64,000 nt of DNA from Oerskovia sp042887685. GTDB lineage: Bacteria > Actinomycetota > Actinomycetes > Actinomycetales > Cellulomonadaceae. Each line of letters begins with the position of its first letter. Position 1 is the stretch's first letter. The translations under genes and the position numbers were made by a program. Shown here piece by piece: positions 50,663-57,864 of the stretch. The notes under the pieces were generated by a model that made no database searches, was not told the DNA's origin, and worked only from the letters and a program-made list of their open reading frames with translations. The DNA lies in the NCBI RefSeq assembly GCF_042887685.1, contig NZ_JBHVOS010000019.1, positions 1 to 64,000 of the forward strand, written 5' to 3'.

Positions 50663-50889
50663 TGCCCGCCGACGAGCACCACGTCGTGTGCCACCTCGAC
50701 GAGCTGCTGGAGTCGCGCGGCATGACGCTCGTCGAGCTCTCGCGCCGCGTGGACGTCACGGTCGCGAACCTCTCGGTGCTGAAGAACAACCGCGCCAAGG
50801 CGATCCGGTTCAGCACGCTCGACGCGGTGTGCCGCGCGCTCGACTGCTCGATCGGCGAGCTCATCAGCCTGGGCCCGGCCGACGACTGA
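50662..50889 (+). CDS. XRE/Cro-type helix-turn-helix regulator (YozG-like)
   Basis: 75 residues, consisting only of the HTH: LDELLESRGMTLVELSRRVDVTVANLSVLKNNRAKAIRFSTLDAVCRALDC. The NRAKAIRFSTL block is characteristic of YozG-type proteins that accompany DUF2975. It probably controls its own operon through the palindrome at 49559. Confidence 0.9.
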   Translation: MPADEHHVVCHLDELLESRGMTLVELSRRVDVTVANLSVLKNNRAKAIRFSTLDAVCRALDCSIGELISLGPADD

Positions 50890-50981
50890 GGATCGGGCGG
50901 ACCTGCCCGCCCTGCCGGACGGGTGTCGTCGGCCGGTCTCGTCGGACAGGGCTCGGCGACCCCCACCGCGGCGCCCGGCTT

Positions 50982-51066
50982 GCCGCGACGCTCAGCCCGC
51001 CGCGACGCTCTGCCCGCCGCGACGCTCTGCCCGCCCCGGCGGTCAGCCCGCCCCGGCGGTCAACCC
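50982..51066. repeat. 17-nt tandem repeat at the sufE 3' end
   Basis: Five 17-base units from 50982: three GCCGCGACGCTCWGCCC and two GCCCCGGCGGTCARCCC. The array runs into the last codons of sufE, whose TGA (51060-51062) falls inside the fifth unit. Confidence 0.9.
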
Positions 51067-51509
51067 GCCGCGACCTGCTCGCGGATCTGGCGCTTGGCAC
51101 GCAGGAGGATGCCCGTCATGCCGTTGAGCCGCAGAGGGCTCACCGCGTTGGTCAGCCCGATCATGAACGGGTAGTCGTCGGGCACGGCGAGCGCCTGCTC
51201 GGGCGTCAGCCCGTCCAGGCCCTGCGCCAGGATCGACGCGAACCCGCGCGTGGTCGGGGCCTCGGCCGGGGCCGTCGCGTACAGGTGCACGCCGTCGGCC
51301 TCGACCTCGGCGAAGGCACGCACGGGTGACTGGCACTCCTCGACACGCTCGAGCAGCCCGGGGGCGTTCTGGTAGCGCGCGGGCAGGTCAGGGAGCTCGC
51401 GCGAGAACTCGAGGAGGAGCTGGAGGCGGTCGCGCTCGCCGAGCGCGAGGAAGTCGTCGCGGATCTCGGTGAGGACCGGGGGCAGGTCGGTCGCGGCGTC
51501 GTCGGTCAT
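51060..51509 (-). CDS. sufE: Fe-S cluster assembly sulfur acceptor SufE
   Basis: 149 residues. Catalytic Cys59 in RVEECQSPV, then GVHLYATAPAEAPTTRGFASIL and LNGMTGILLRAKRQI fit SufE, which accepts persulfide sulfur from a desulfurase. Elsewhere in actinobacteria it commonly follows a sulfurtransferase gene (sseA); here a DUF1254 gene separates them. The ATG is at 51507-51509. Confidence 0.92.
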   Translation of the reverse strand: MTDDAATDLPPVLTEIRDDFLALGERDRLQLLLEFSRELPDLPARYQNAPGLLERVEECQSPVRAFAEVEADGVHLYATAPAEAPTTRGFASILAQGLDGLTPEQALAVPDDYPFMIGLTNAVSPLRLNGMTGILLRAKRQIREQVAAG

Positions 51510-51701
51510 CCGTCGATCCTCCCACCCGCGGCGCGCGCGAGCCGCGCCGGACCGCCCAGCGGACGGGGCGCCGTCGGGCACACCTCACGGGCCCGGCGAC
51601 CTGGACGCGGTACCGAGCCCGCGCTCGACGCGCACCCCCCGCTCCCCGTGGATACGTTGAGGCCGAGTGCGCCGACGCACGGCGCGGACGGACGGAGCGT
51701 C

Positions 51702-53030
51702 ATGGGAACCCTGTCGAACGACCTGCGCACGCTGAGCCACGAGGCGTACGTGTACCTGTACCCGCTCGTGACCATGGACGTCAGCCGGCGTCAGGCCACG
51801 AACCTGGCTGCCGGGGTCCGGCCAGGGTTCGGGCCGCCCAACACGTTCCACCACCTGCGGGAGTTCCCGCCCGCGGACTTCCGGGCCGTGGTCCGACCCA
51901 ACTTCGACACGCTGTACGCGAACCTGTGGCTCGACCTGACCGACGGCCCCGTGCTCCTCCACGTGCCCGACACCGACGACCGCTACTACATGCTGCCCCT
52001 GCTGGACATGTGGACCGAGGTCTTCGCGACGATCGGCAAGCGGTCCACGGGGACGGGCGCGGGGGACTACCTGATCGTCGGACCGGACTACGAGGGCGAC
52101 CTCTCGGAGTTCTACGACGACCTCCCGGAGGACGCCGCGCTGATCGTCGCACCCACGCCGCAGGTGTGGGTCATCGGGCGCATCCAGACCAACGGCGTCG
52201 CGGACTACCCGGCGGTGCACGCGGTGCAGGACGGTCTGTCGGTGCAGGAGCTGGGCGAGCGGCCTCCGTTCGTGGTCGACCCGACCGCGGACACGCAGAC
52301 CGAGCCGCTGCGTCTGGTCGACGCCCTGAGCGCGGTCGACTTCTTCACGTACGCGACCAGGCTCCTCGACACGAACCCGCCGCACCTGACCGACTTCTCG
52401 GTGCTCGCCCGCATCGGCGCGCTGGGCATCGTCCCGGGCGAGGACTTCGACGCCGGGCAGTTCGACGACGCCGAGATCGCGGAGATCGAGGCCGGGGCGG
52501 CCGGCGCCCGGGACCTGCTGACCACGGCGCAGCCGACGCTGGGGACCGTCGCCAACGGGTGGATGCTCTACCGCGACACCATGGGTGTCTACGGGAACTT
52601 CTACCTCAAGCGGGCCGTCGTCACGCTCGTGGGGCTGGGGGCCAACCCCGTCGAGGACGCGATCTACCCGCTCCTCGCGGTCGACGCGGACGGCCAGGCC
52701 CTGGACGGGGACCACGACTACGTGCTGCACTTCGACGCCGACCAGCTCCCGCCCGCGGCGGCCTTCTGGTCGGTCACGATGTACGACGCCGAGGGGTTCC
52801 AGGTCGCGAACGCCCTCGACCGGTTCGCGATCGGCGACCGCGACGACCTGCGGTACGGCGACGACGGGTCGCTCGACCTGTACCTGCAGCACGAGAGCCC
52901 GGGAGCGGACCGCGAGCCCAACTGGCTTCCCGCGCCACGAGGTCCGCTGGGCGTCACGATGCGGCTCTACGCGCCGCTCCCGCAGGCGCTCGACGGTCGC
53001 TGGGTACCGCCCGCGGTGCGCCGGGTCTGA
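51702..53030 (+). CDS. DUF1254/DUF1214 domain protein
   Basis: 442 residues. DUF1254 lies at about 15-145 (YVYLYPLVTMDVSRRQATNL, NFDTLYANLWLDLTDGPVLLHVPDT, YYMLPLLDMWTEVFATIGKRSTGT) and DUF1214 at the C-terminal end (YVLHFDADQLPPAAAFWSVTMYD, LYLQHESPG, WLPAPRGPLGVTMRLYAP). No signal peptide, whereas many relatives are exported. Function unknown. It lies on the opposite strand between sufE and the sulfurtransferase. Confidence 0.9.
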   Translation: MGTLSNDLRTLSHEAYVYLYPLVTMDVSRRQATNLAAGVRPGFGPPNTFHHLREFPPADFRAVVRPNFDTLYANLWLDLTDGPVLLHVPDTDDRYYMLPLLDMWTEVFATIGKRSTGTGAGDYLIVGPDYEGDLSEFYDDLPEDAALIVAPTPQVWVIGRIQTNGVADYPAVHAVQDGLSVQELGERPPFVVDPTADTQTEPLRLVDALSAVDFFTYATRLLDTNPPHLTDFSVLARIGALGIVPGEDFDAGQFDDAEIAEIEAGAAGARDLLTTAQPTLGTVANGWMLYRDTMGVYGNFYLKRAVVTLVGLGANPVEDAIYPLLAVDADGQALDGDHDYVLHFDADQLPPAAAFWSVTMYDAEGFQVANALDRFAIGDRDDLRYGDDGSLDLYLQHESPGADREPNWLPAPRGPLGVTMRLYAPLPQALDGRWVPPAVRRV

Positions 53031-53215
53031 GTCGCCGCGCGTCGTCGCCGCGGTGCAGGGAGAGCACGGCGGATGCCCGACGGCGGGGGGGGGGCGGGGG
53101 CGCCCCCCCCCCCGCCCCAGGGGCGCGAGTCCGGTAGGAGGGGCGGCNNNNNNNNNNTGGGCCTGTCACCGCACCCGGCCCACCGCCGTCGGGCATCGCT
53201 GCGAGAAGGCGCGCG
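53031..53215. other. Poorly assembled intergenic region
   Basis: A G/C homopolymer palindrome at 53085-53118 precedes a 10-base N gap (53148-53157). GATGCCCGACGGCGG (53073-53087) and its complement (53182-53196) flank the whole, as a possible hairpin between convergent genes. Confidence 0.6.
53148..53157. other. Assembly gap (10 N)
   Basis: Ten N next to low-complexity G/C sequence; the true length is unknown. Confidence 0.95.
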
Positions 53216-54124
53216 TCAGAGACGCGCGGGGACCTCGCCCGGCTCGGCGCCCTTGACGATCGGGACGCGGACCGCGTTGCCCCACTCGGTCCACGAACCG
53301 TCGTAGTTGCGGACCTTGTCGAAGCCCAGCAGGTACGTCAGCGCGAACCACGTGTGGCTCGAGCGCTCGCCGATGCGGCAGTACGTGATGACCTCGTCGT
53401 CGGTCGACAGGCCCAGGCCGCCCTCCTGGTAGATCGCCTCGAGCTCCTCGCGCGACTTGTACGTGCCGTCGCCTGCGACCGCGGTCGCCCACGGGACGTT
53501 GCGCGCCGTGGGGATGTGGCCGCCGCGCAGCACGCCCTCCTCGGGGTAGTCCGGGATGTGCAGGCGCTCGCCCGTGAACTCCTGCGGCGAACGGATGTCG
53601 ACGAGCGGGCCGTTGCCGAGGTGCGCGAGCACGTCCTCCTTGAAGGCGCGGATCGTCTCGTCGTCGCGCTCGACCACGGGGTACTCGACGGGCTCGGGGG
53701 ACGGGACGTCGGTCGTGGTCTCACGGCCCTCGGCGATCCACTTGCCGCGCCCGCCGTCCAGGAGGCGGACGTCCTCGTGGCCGAAGAGCGTGAAGACCCA
53801 CGCCGAGTAGGCGGCCCACCAGTTGTTCTTGTCGCCGTACAGGACGACCGTCGTGTCGCGCGAGATGCCCTTGGAGCCGAGCAGCTGGGCGAAGCCCTTG
53901 CCGTCGAGGTAGTCGCGCAGGTCGGGGTCGTTGAGGTCGGTGTGCCAGTCGACCTTGACCGCCCCGGGGATGTGGCCCGTCTCGTAGAGCAGCACGTCCT
54001 CGTCGGACTCGACCACGACGACGTCCTCGTCGTGCAGGTGCTCGGCGAGCCAGTCCGTGGAGACCAGGCGGTCGGGGTGGGCGTAGGCGGCGATCTTCTC
54101 GGTCGTGTCGAGGGGAGCGGACAT
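53216..54124 (-). CDS. sseA: Thiosulfate/3-mercaptopyruvate sulfurtransferase
   Basis: 302 residues, two rhodanese domains. The N-terminal domain (about 15-135) is inactive-type; the C-terminal one carries the active site CRIGERSS with Cys249. It transfers sulfur from thiosulfate or mercaptopyruvate. ATG 54122-54124 follows AGGAGGACACC. Its usual downstream partner is sufE. Confidence 0.93.
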   Translation of the reverse strand: MSAPLDTTEKIAAYAHPDRLVSTDWLAEHLHDEDVVVVESDEDVLLYETGHIPGAVKVDWHTDLNDPDLRDYLDGKGFAQLLGSKGISRDTTVVLYGDKNNWWAAYSAWVFTLFGHEDVRLLDGGRGKWIAEGRETTTDVPSPEPVEYPVVERDDETIRAFKEDVLAHLGNGPLVDIRSPQEFTGERLHIPDYPEEGVLRGGHIPTARNVPWATAVAGDGTYKSREELEAIYQEGGLGLSTDDEVITYCRIGERSSHTWFALTYLLGFDKVRNYDGSWTEWGNAVRVPIVKGAEPGEVPARL

Positions 54125-54347
54125 GGTGTCCTCCTGAGGGCTCATGGGCTGGCAGGGCGGCGGCGGGGATGCCCGCAGGACGGGGCGGGCGGGATCGAGC
54201 TGAGACGTGCGTGCCGGCGCGGTCGGTACCGCTCGGGCACGTCCGCCACTCTAGGAACGCCGTCCACGGACCGGAAGGCCCGTCGCGCATGCTGAGACAG
54301 TGTTACCCGCTGCCTCGGTGGCGGCCGTCGGGAGGCTGCAGGAGGCG
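54125..54347. other. Intergenic region, nothing recognised
   Basis: 223 bases between two same-strand genes. It holds the sulfurtransferase promoter region; no clear boxes, repeats or ORF are seen. Confidence 0.35.
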
Positions 54348-54851
54348 TCAGTCGCGCGCGATCGGCGCGGTCGTCGCGCCCGTGAGCGAGACCAGGTCCG
54401 CAGGCGCGAGCCCCACGTCGAGCCCGCGCCGCCCGCCCGAGACGTACACCGCGTCGAACCCGAGCGCCGACTCGTCGAGCACCGTGCTCAGCCGCTGGCG
54501 CTGGCCGAGCGGCGAGATGCCGCCCACCACGTACCCGGTCGCGCGCTCGGCCGCGGCCTGCTCGGCCATGGCGGCCTTCTTGCCGCCCGCCGCGTGCGCG
54601 AGGGCCTTGAGGTCGAGCTTGCGGTCCACGGGCACGACACCCACGACGAGCGACCCGTCGACCGACGCCACCAGGGTCTTGAACACCTGCTCGGCGGGGA
54701 TGCCGATCGCCGCAGCCGCCTCGAGCCCGTAGCTCAGGTCCGAGGACGGGTCGTGCTCGTAGGGGTGCACGGTGTGCGGGACGCCGGCCTTCTCGAGCAC
54801 GACGAGGGCGGGGGTGCCTGCGTGGGGGGAGGACTTCTGCTTCTTGGCCAC
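54348..54851 (-). CDS. ybaK: Cys-tRNA(Pro)/Cys-tRNA(Cys) deacylase YbaK
   Basis: 167 residues of the YbaK/EbsC family: TPALVVLEKAGVPHTVHPYEHD, VFKTLVASVDG, the lysine-containing DRKLDLKALAHAAGGKKAAMA, and ATGYVVGGISPLGQRQRLSTVLDESAL. It removes mischarged cysteine from tRNA(Pro). The KKQK start is typical. Confidence 0.94.
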   Translation of the reverse strand: MAKKQKSSPHAGTPALVVLEKAGVPHTVHPYEHDPSSDLSYGLEAAAAIGIPAEQVFKTLVASVDGSLVVGVVPVDRKLDLKALAHAAGGKKAAMAEQAAAERATGYVVGGISPLGQRQRLSTVLDESALGFDAVYVSGGRRGLDVGLAPADLVSLTGATTAPIARD

Positions 54852-54989
54852 AGGACGATTGTGCCCCCACGCCTCCTGACGCAGCGGGAGGTGCGGCGAC
54901 CCGGACGCGTCAACCCGGACGGTGCCGCTGCGCGCCCCGTGGCTCTGCTAGCGTCCGGTGCCGTCATCGGCGCACAAGAAGGGGGCTTC
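54852..54989 (+). promoter_or_regulatory. Promoter region of the atypical lipoprotein locus
   Basis: TAGCGT (54949-54954) is a plausible -10 element; GAAGGGGG (54979-54986) is a strong ribosome site just before GTG 54990. The ybaK promoter on the other strand also falls here. Confidence 0.45.
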
Positions 54990-55091
54990 GTGCTGGTAGG
55001 GGATCTGGGCGTGTCGTACGAGGCGTTGAGCGACGGGTCGACGCGGTTGTCGGCGTTGGCGGGGCAGGTTCCGGAGCGGGCGCAGGCATGG
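54990..55091 (+). pseudogene. Short coding remnant before the lipoprotein
   Basis: From GTG 54990, with a good ribosome site, about 32 codons read LVGDLGVSYEALSDGSTRLS and ALAGQVPERAQA. This looks like the start of a helical, WXG100-like or DUF-type small protein. After that the frame turns arginine-rich and runs to a stop at 55310, antiparallel in character to the real lipoprotein frame beginning at 55088. I read it as a truncated or frameshifted gene. The alternative is a translated leader coupled to the lipoprotein. Confidence 0.5.
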
Positions 55092-55876
55092 TGCGGACGT
55101 GGGGAGCCCGGTGGTGGCCGCGTCGTTCGCGGGGAACCTTGGGGTTCGCGGCGCTCGTCGTCGGTGCGTCAGCGGGGTGTTCTCCCGCTCCCACCCTTCC
55201 GGTGGGGCCGTCGGATCTGGCGACGCCGGAGATTCGGTGGGAGGGGGGTGAGCCGTCGGGGCCGTTGGAGTCGGATCCGTGGGTGCAGGCGGTGCGGGCG
55301 TCGGAGCTGAACAGGGCGTTGGCGGTGAACGCGCACGACTTCAGCGACATTGACCTGTGGAACACCAGGTCTTCGTTTCTGATCGCCAGTTCGACGTCCC
55401 ACGTGTCTAGCCGTGCCGCTTCGGAGCCCGACAACCCGTTGGTGGTGCTGGCGCCGTTGGCGTTCGAGCCTGTGCAGGTGGATGTGGACCGGTCGGGCCG
55501 GAGCGCGACCGTCGTCGTCTGCGAGTTCGGTGGGACGTGGGTGTCGTTGCAGGACATGACCGTGGACCTGGAGGCGGACTGGGAGTACAGCGCGTACGAG
55601 GTCGTGCGGGGTGAGGACGGACACCTGCGCGCCGGGGCGGGTGGGCAGCTCCCGCAGGAGATCCTGGACCAGGGGCGGGTCGCGCGGTCGCTGGCCTGTG
55701 AGCCGTCGCAGCGCAGCATCGGGTGGTTCGACCCAGCCCCGGTGGTGACGCCGTTCGGTCCGGAGGACGTCGTCACGGCCGGTGACTGCGAGCGACGCCA
55801 CGCAGTCACCGGCCGGGTGACGGAGGTCTGCAAGGGCCGCGCGATGACTGAGCGGCTGGGGACTTCTAGACGTTGA
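55088..55876 (+). CDS. Putative lipoprotein with atypical codon use
   Basis: 262 residues from ATG 55088. Arg/Trp-rich n-region, hydrophobic stretch LGFAALVVGASAGC with a weak lipobox (Cys31), then a mature domain with WVQAVRASELNRALAVNAHDFS, VVCEFGGTWVSLQDMTVDLEADW and two later cysteines. The codons use far more T and TTG (GCGTTGGCG, TTGGAG) than neighbours, which suggests acquisition from elsewhere. The end overlaps the VIT1 gene by 11 bases. Family not recognised. Confidence 0.65.
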   Translation: MVRTWGARWWPRRSRGTLGFAALVVGASAGCSPAPTLPVGPSDLATPEIRWEGGEPSGPLESDPWVQAVRASELNRALAVNAHDFSDIDLWNTRSSFLIASSTSHVSSRAASEPDNPLVVLAPLAFEPVQVDVDRSGRSATVVVCEFGGTWVSLQDMTVDLEADWEYSAYEVVRGEDGHLRAGAGGQLPQEILDQGRVARSLACEPSQRSIGWFDPAPVVTPFGPEDVVTAGDCERRHAVTGRVTEVCKGRAMTERLGTSRR

Positions 55877-56594
55877 CGTCGACGAGCGACCCGATCCCGT
55901 AGGTCACGCCCATGGCGATCGCGCCGCCCAGGACGGTGCGGATCGTCGCGCGCCGGGTAGGCGCCTGGCCGAGACGTGCGCTGCCCCACCCTGTGAGCAC
56001 CAGCGCCAGGACGACAGCGATGAACGTCACGGGGATCCGGGCCGCGGTGGGGGCGAGCAGGATCGCGGCCATGGGCAGCAGGCCGCCGACCGTGAACGAC
56101 ACGATCGACGCGACCGCAGCCTCCCACGGCGACGTCAGGTCGTCGGGGTCGATGCCCAGCTCGGCGTCCGCGTGGGCCGTGAGCGGGTCGTTCGCCGTGA
56201 GCTGGACCGCGACCTCGTGCGCGAGCTCGGGCGTGAGCCCCTTGGCCCGGTAGATCCCGGCGAGCTCGGCGAGCTCCTCGTCGGGCATGGTCGCGAGCTC
56301 CTCGCGCTCCTTGGCGAGCATGGCCTCCTCGGTGTCGCGCTGCGTGCTCACCGAGACGTACTCGCCCGCGGCCATCGACAGGGCGCCCGCGAGCAGCGCC
56401 GCGGCACCCGCGGTCGCGATGACCGGGATCGACGTGCTGGTCGCGGCGACGCCCACCACGACGCCCGCGGTCGACACGATCCCGTCGTTCGCGCCGAGCA
56501 CCCCGGCCCGGAGGCGGTTGAGCCGCGCACCGGTCCCGTCGCTGCGGTGCTGCTCGCCCTCGTGCGGAGTCGTCTGCGGTCCCGGTGCGCTCAT
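55866..56594 (-). CDS. VIT1/CCC1 family transporter
   Basis: 242 residues with about five membrane segments. LNRLRAGVLGANDGIVSTAGVVVGVAA is the conserved first helix block, SMAAGEYVSVSTQRD the second, followed by a charged helical metal-binding region (EEAMLAKEREELATMP) and C-terminal helices. The family carries Fe2+ or Mn2+ across membranes. ATG at 56592-56594. Confidence 0.92.
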   Translation of the reverse strand: MSAPGPQTTPHEGEQHRSDGTGARLNRLRAGVLGANDGIVSTAGVVVGVAATSTSIPVIATAGAAALLAGALSMAAGEYVSVSTQRDTEEAMLAKEREELATMPDEELAELAGIYRAKGLTPELAHEVAVQLTANDPLTAHADAELGIDPDDLTSPWEAAVASIVSFTVGGLLPMAAILLAPTAARIPVTFIAVVLALVLTGWGSARLGQAPTRRATIRTVLGGAIAMGVTYGIGSLVDVNV

Positions 56595-56717
56595 GAGGCC
56601 ACCGTAGGACGGGGGAGCGGGCTTGTCGTGGTGGGCCGCACTGCGCCGCGACAGGTCTCGCCCTCTGGTCGTCCAGCCTGACCGCCCAGGCCTGTGACCT
56701 GCACCTCAGCCCCGCCA

Positions 56718-56729
56718 GGACCTTCGTCC
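56718..56729. promoter_or_regulatory. DosR-like box upstream of the Acg-type gene
   Basis: GGAC-CTTC-GTCC, spaced like the DosR consensus GGGAC-TWWA-GTCCC, 98 bases before the nitroreductase start. Acg genes are members of the DosR regulon in mycobacteria, so the match is suggestive, though short. Confidence 0.4.
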
Positions 56730-56826
56730 CTGGCCGATCCGGGCACCTCCTGAGAGGCTCGTGGTGGCAGAGGTGACCGCCGGCAGGGGATGCGTCAGGG
56801 GCGCATCGGGAGCAGGGAGAACGCGC

Positions 56827-57777
56827 ATGAGCATCGACGACCCCCGAATCGATCGGATCCTCGCGGCCGCGTCCCGGGCCCCCAGCGTGCACAACACCCA
56901 GCCGTGGTCGGTCCACGTGCACGGCACGATGCTCGACGTGCGGGCCGACGACTCGCGTCGCCTGGCCCACGCGGACCCCGCCGGGCGCGAGATGTTCATC
57001 AGCTGTGGGGCGTTCCTCGCCAACCTGCGGGTCGCGGCACGTCGCGAGTCCTTCCGCCCGGTGCTGTCCGTCCTGCCGGACGACGGCGATCCCGCGCTCG
57101 TCGCCCGCGTCGACCTGGTGCCGGGCGTCCTGCCCGACGCCGACGAGCTCGACCTCGCGGTCGCGATCGAGCGTCGCTCGACGTCCCGCGTGCCGTTCGA
57201 GGACCAGCCGCTCGACGCCGACGTCGTCGACGACCTGGACGGGGCCGCCGCCTCGGAGGGGGCCCGCCTGGTGAGCCTCGCGCCGCAGGCCCCTGAGCGG
57301 ACCGTCCTGCTGGACCTCGTCCGGCGGGCCGAGGAGGAGGCGGGGCGGGACCACTCGGGCCGCGTCGAGCAGGCCCGCTGGGTCACGAACGACCCCGACC
57401 GCCCCGACGGCATCCCGGTCGCGGCGCTCGGGCCCCGGAGCGAGGACGCCCTGGCGCCCGTCCGCCACTTCGGCGGTGACTCCACGAGCGACCGGGCGGC
57501 GTTCGAGCACCGGTCGACGCTCGCGGTCCTCACGACCCCGGGCGACACCGTACGGGACTGGCTCGCGGCGGGTCAGGCGCTCGAACGGGTCCTGCTGACC
57601 GCGACCACCTACTTCGTGCACGCGTCGTTCGCGACGACCGTCCTGGAGAACCCGGCCACGCGGGCCGAGCTCACCGCGGCCCTCGAAGCGGGCGTCCCGC
57701 AGATGGTCATGCGGCTGGGCTACAGCACGACGTCCCCCCGCACTCCGCGCCGCCCGGCCGACGACGTGGTCCGGTAG
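56827..57777 (+). CDS. Acg-family FMN-binding nitroreductase-like protein
   Basis: 316 residues. IDRILAAASRAPSVHNTQPW with the flavin-binding start, SCGAFLANLRVAARR, RRSTSRVPFEDQPL and the C-terminal MVMRLGYSTTSPRTPRRPADDVVR match Acg (Rv2032)-type proteins, nitroreductase-fold flavoproteins thought to bind FMN without free-substrate turnover. ATG 56827 follows GGGAGAACGC. It is divergent from VIT1. Confidence 0.88.
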   Translation: MSIDDPRIDRILAAASRAPSVHNTQPWSVHVHGTMLDVRADDSRRLAHADPAGREMFISCGAFLANLRVAARRESFRPVLSVLPDDGDPALVARVDLVPGVLPDADELDLAVAIERRSTSRVPFEDQPLDADVVDDLDGAAASEGARLVSLAPQAPERTVLLDLVRRAEEEAGRDHSGRVEQARWVTNDPDRPDGIPVAALGPRSEDALAPVRHFGGDSTSDRAAFEHRSTLAVLTTPGDTVRDWLAAGQALERVLLTATTYFVHASFATTVLENPATRAELTAALEAGVPQMVMRLGYSTTSPRTPRRPADDVVR

Positions 57778-57783
57778 GCCGAC

Positions 57784-57862
57784 CGAGACGGGTGCTCGCG
57801 CACGAGACGGGTCTCCCCGCCCGTGGTGAGAGGACCCGTCTCGTGCGGGACCACCCGTCTCG
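57784..57862. repeat. GAGACGGGT hairpin, copy E (bidirectional terminator)
   Basis: Two nested stems: outer CGAGACGGGTG (57784-57794) with CACCCGTCTCG (57852-57862); inner CACGAGACGGGTC (57801-57813) with its complement at 57833-57845. It fills the gap between two convergent genes. The 15-mer GGACCACCCGTCTCG recurs at 63667. Confidence 0.9.
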
Positions 57863-57864
57863 CG

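Noticed and set aside
54990..55310. A real 106-residue protein from GTG 54990 to 55310
   Set aside because: After about 32 codons the sequence becomes Arg/Gly/Trp-rich, overlaps a better supported exported protein and shows no domain; kept only as a remnant.
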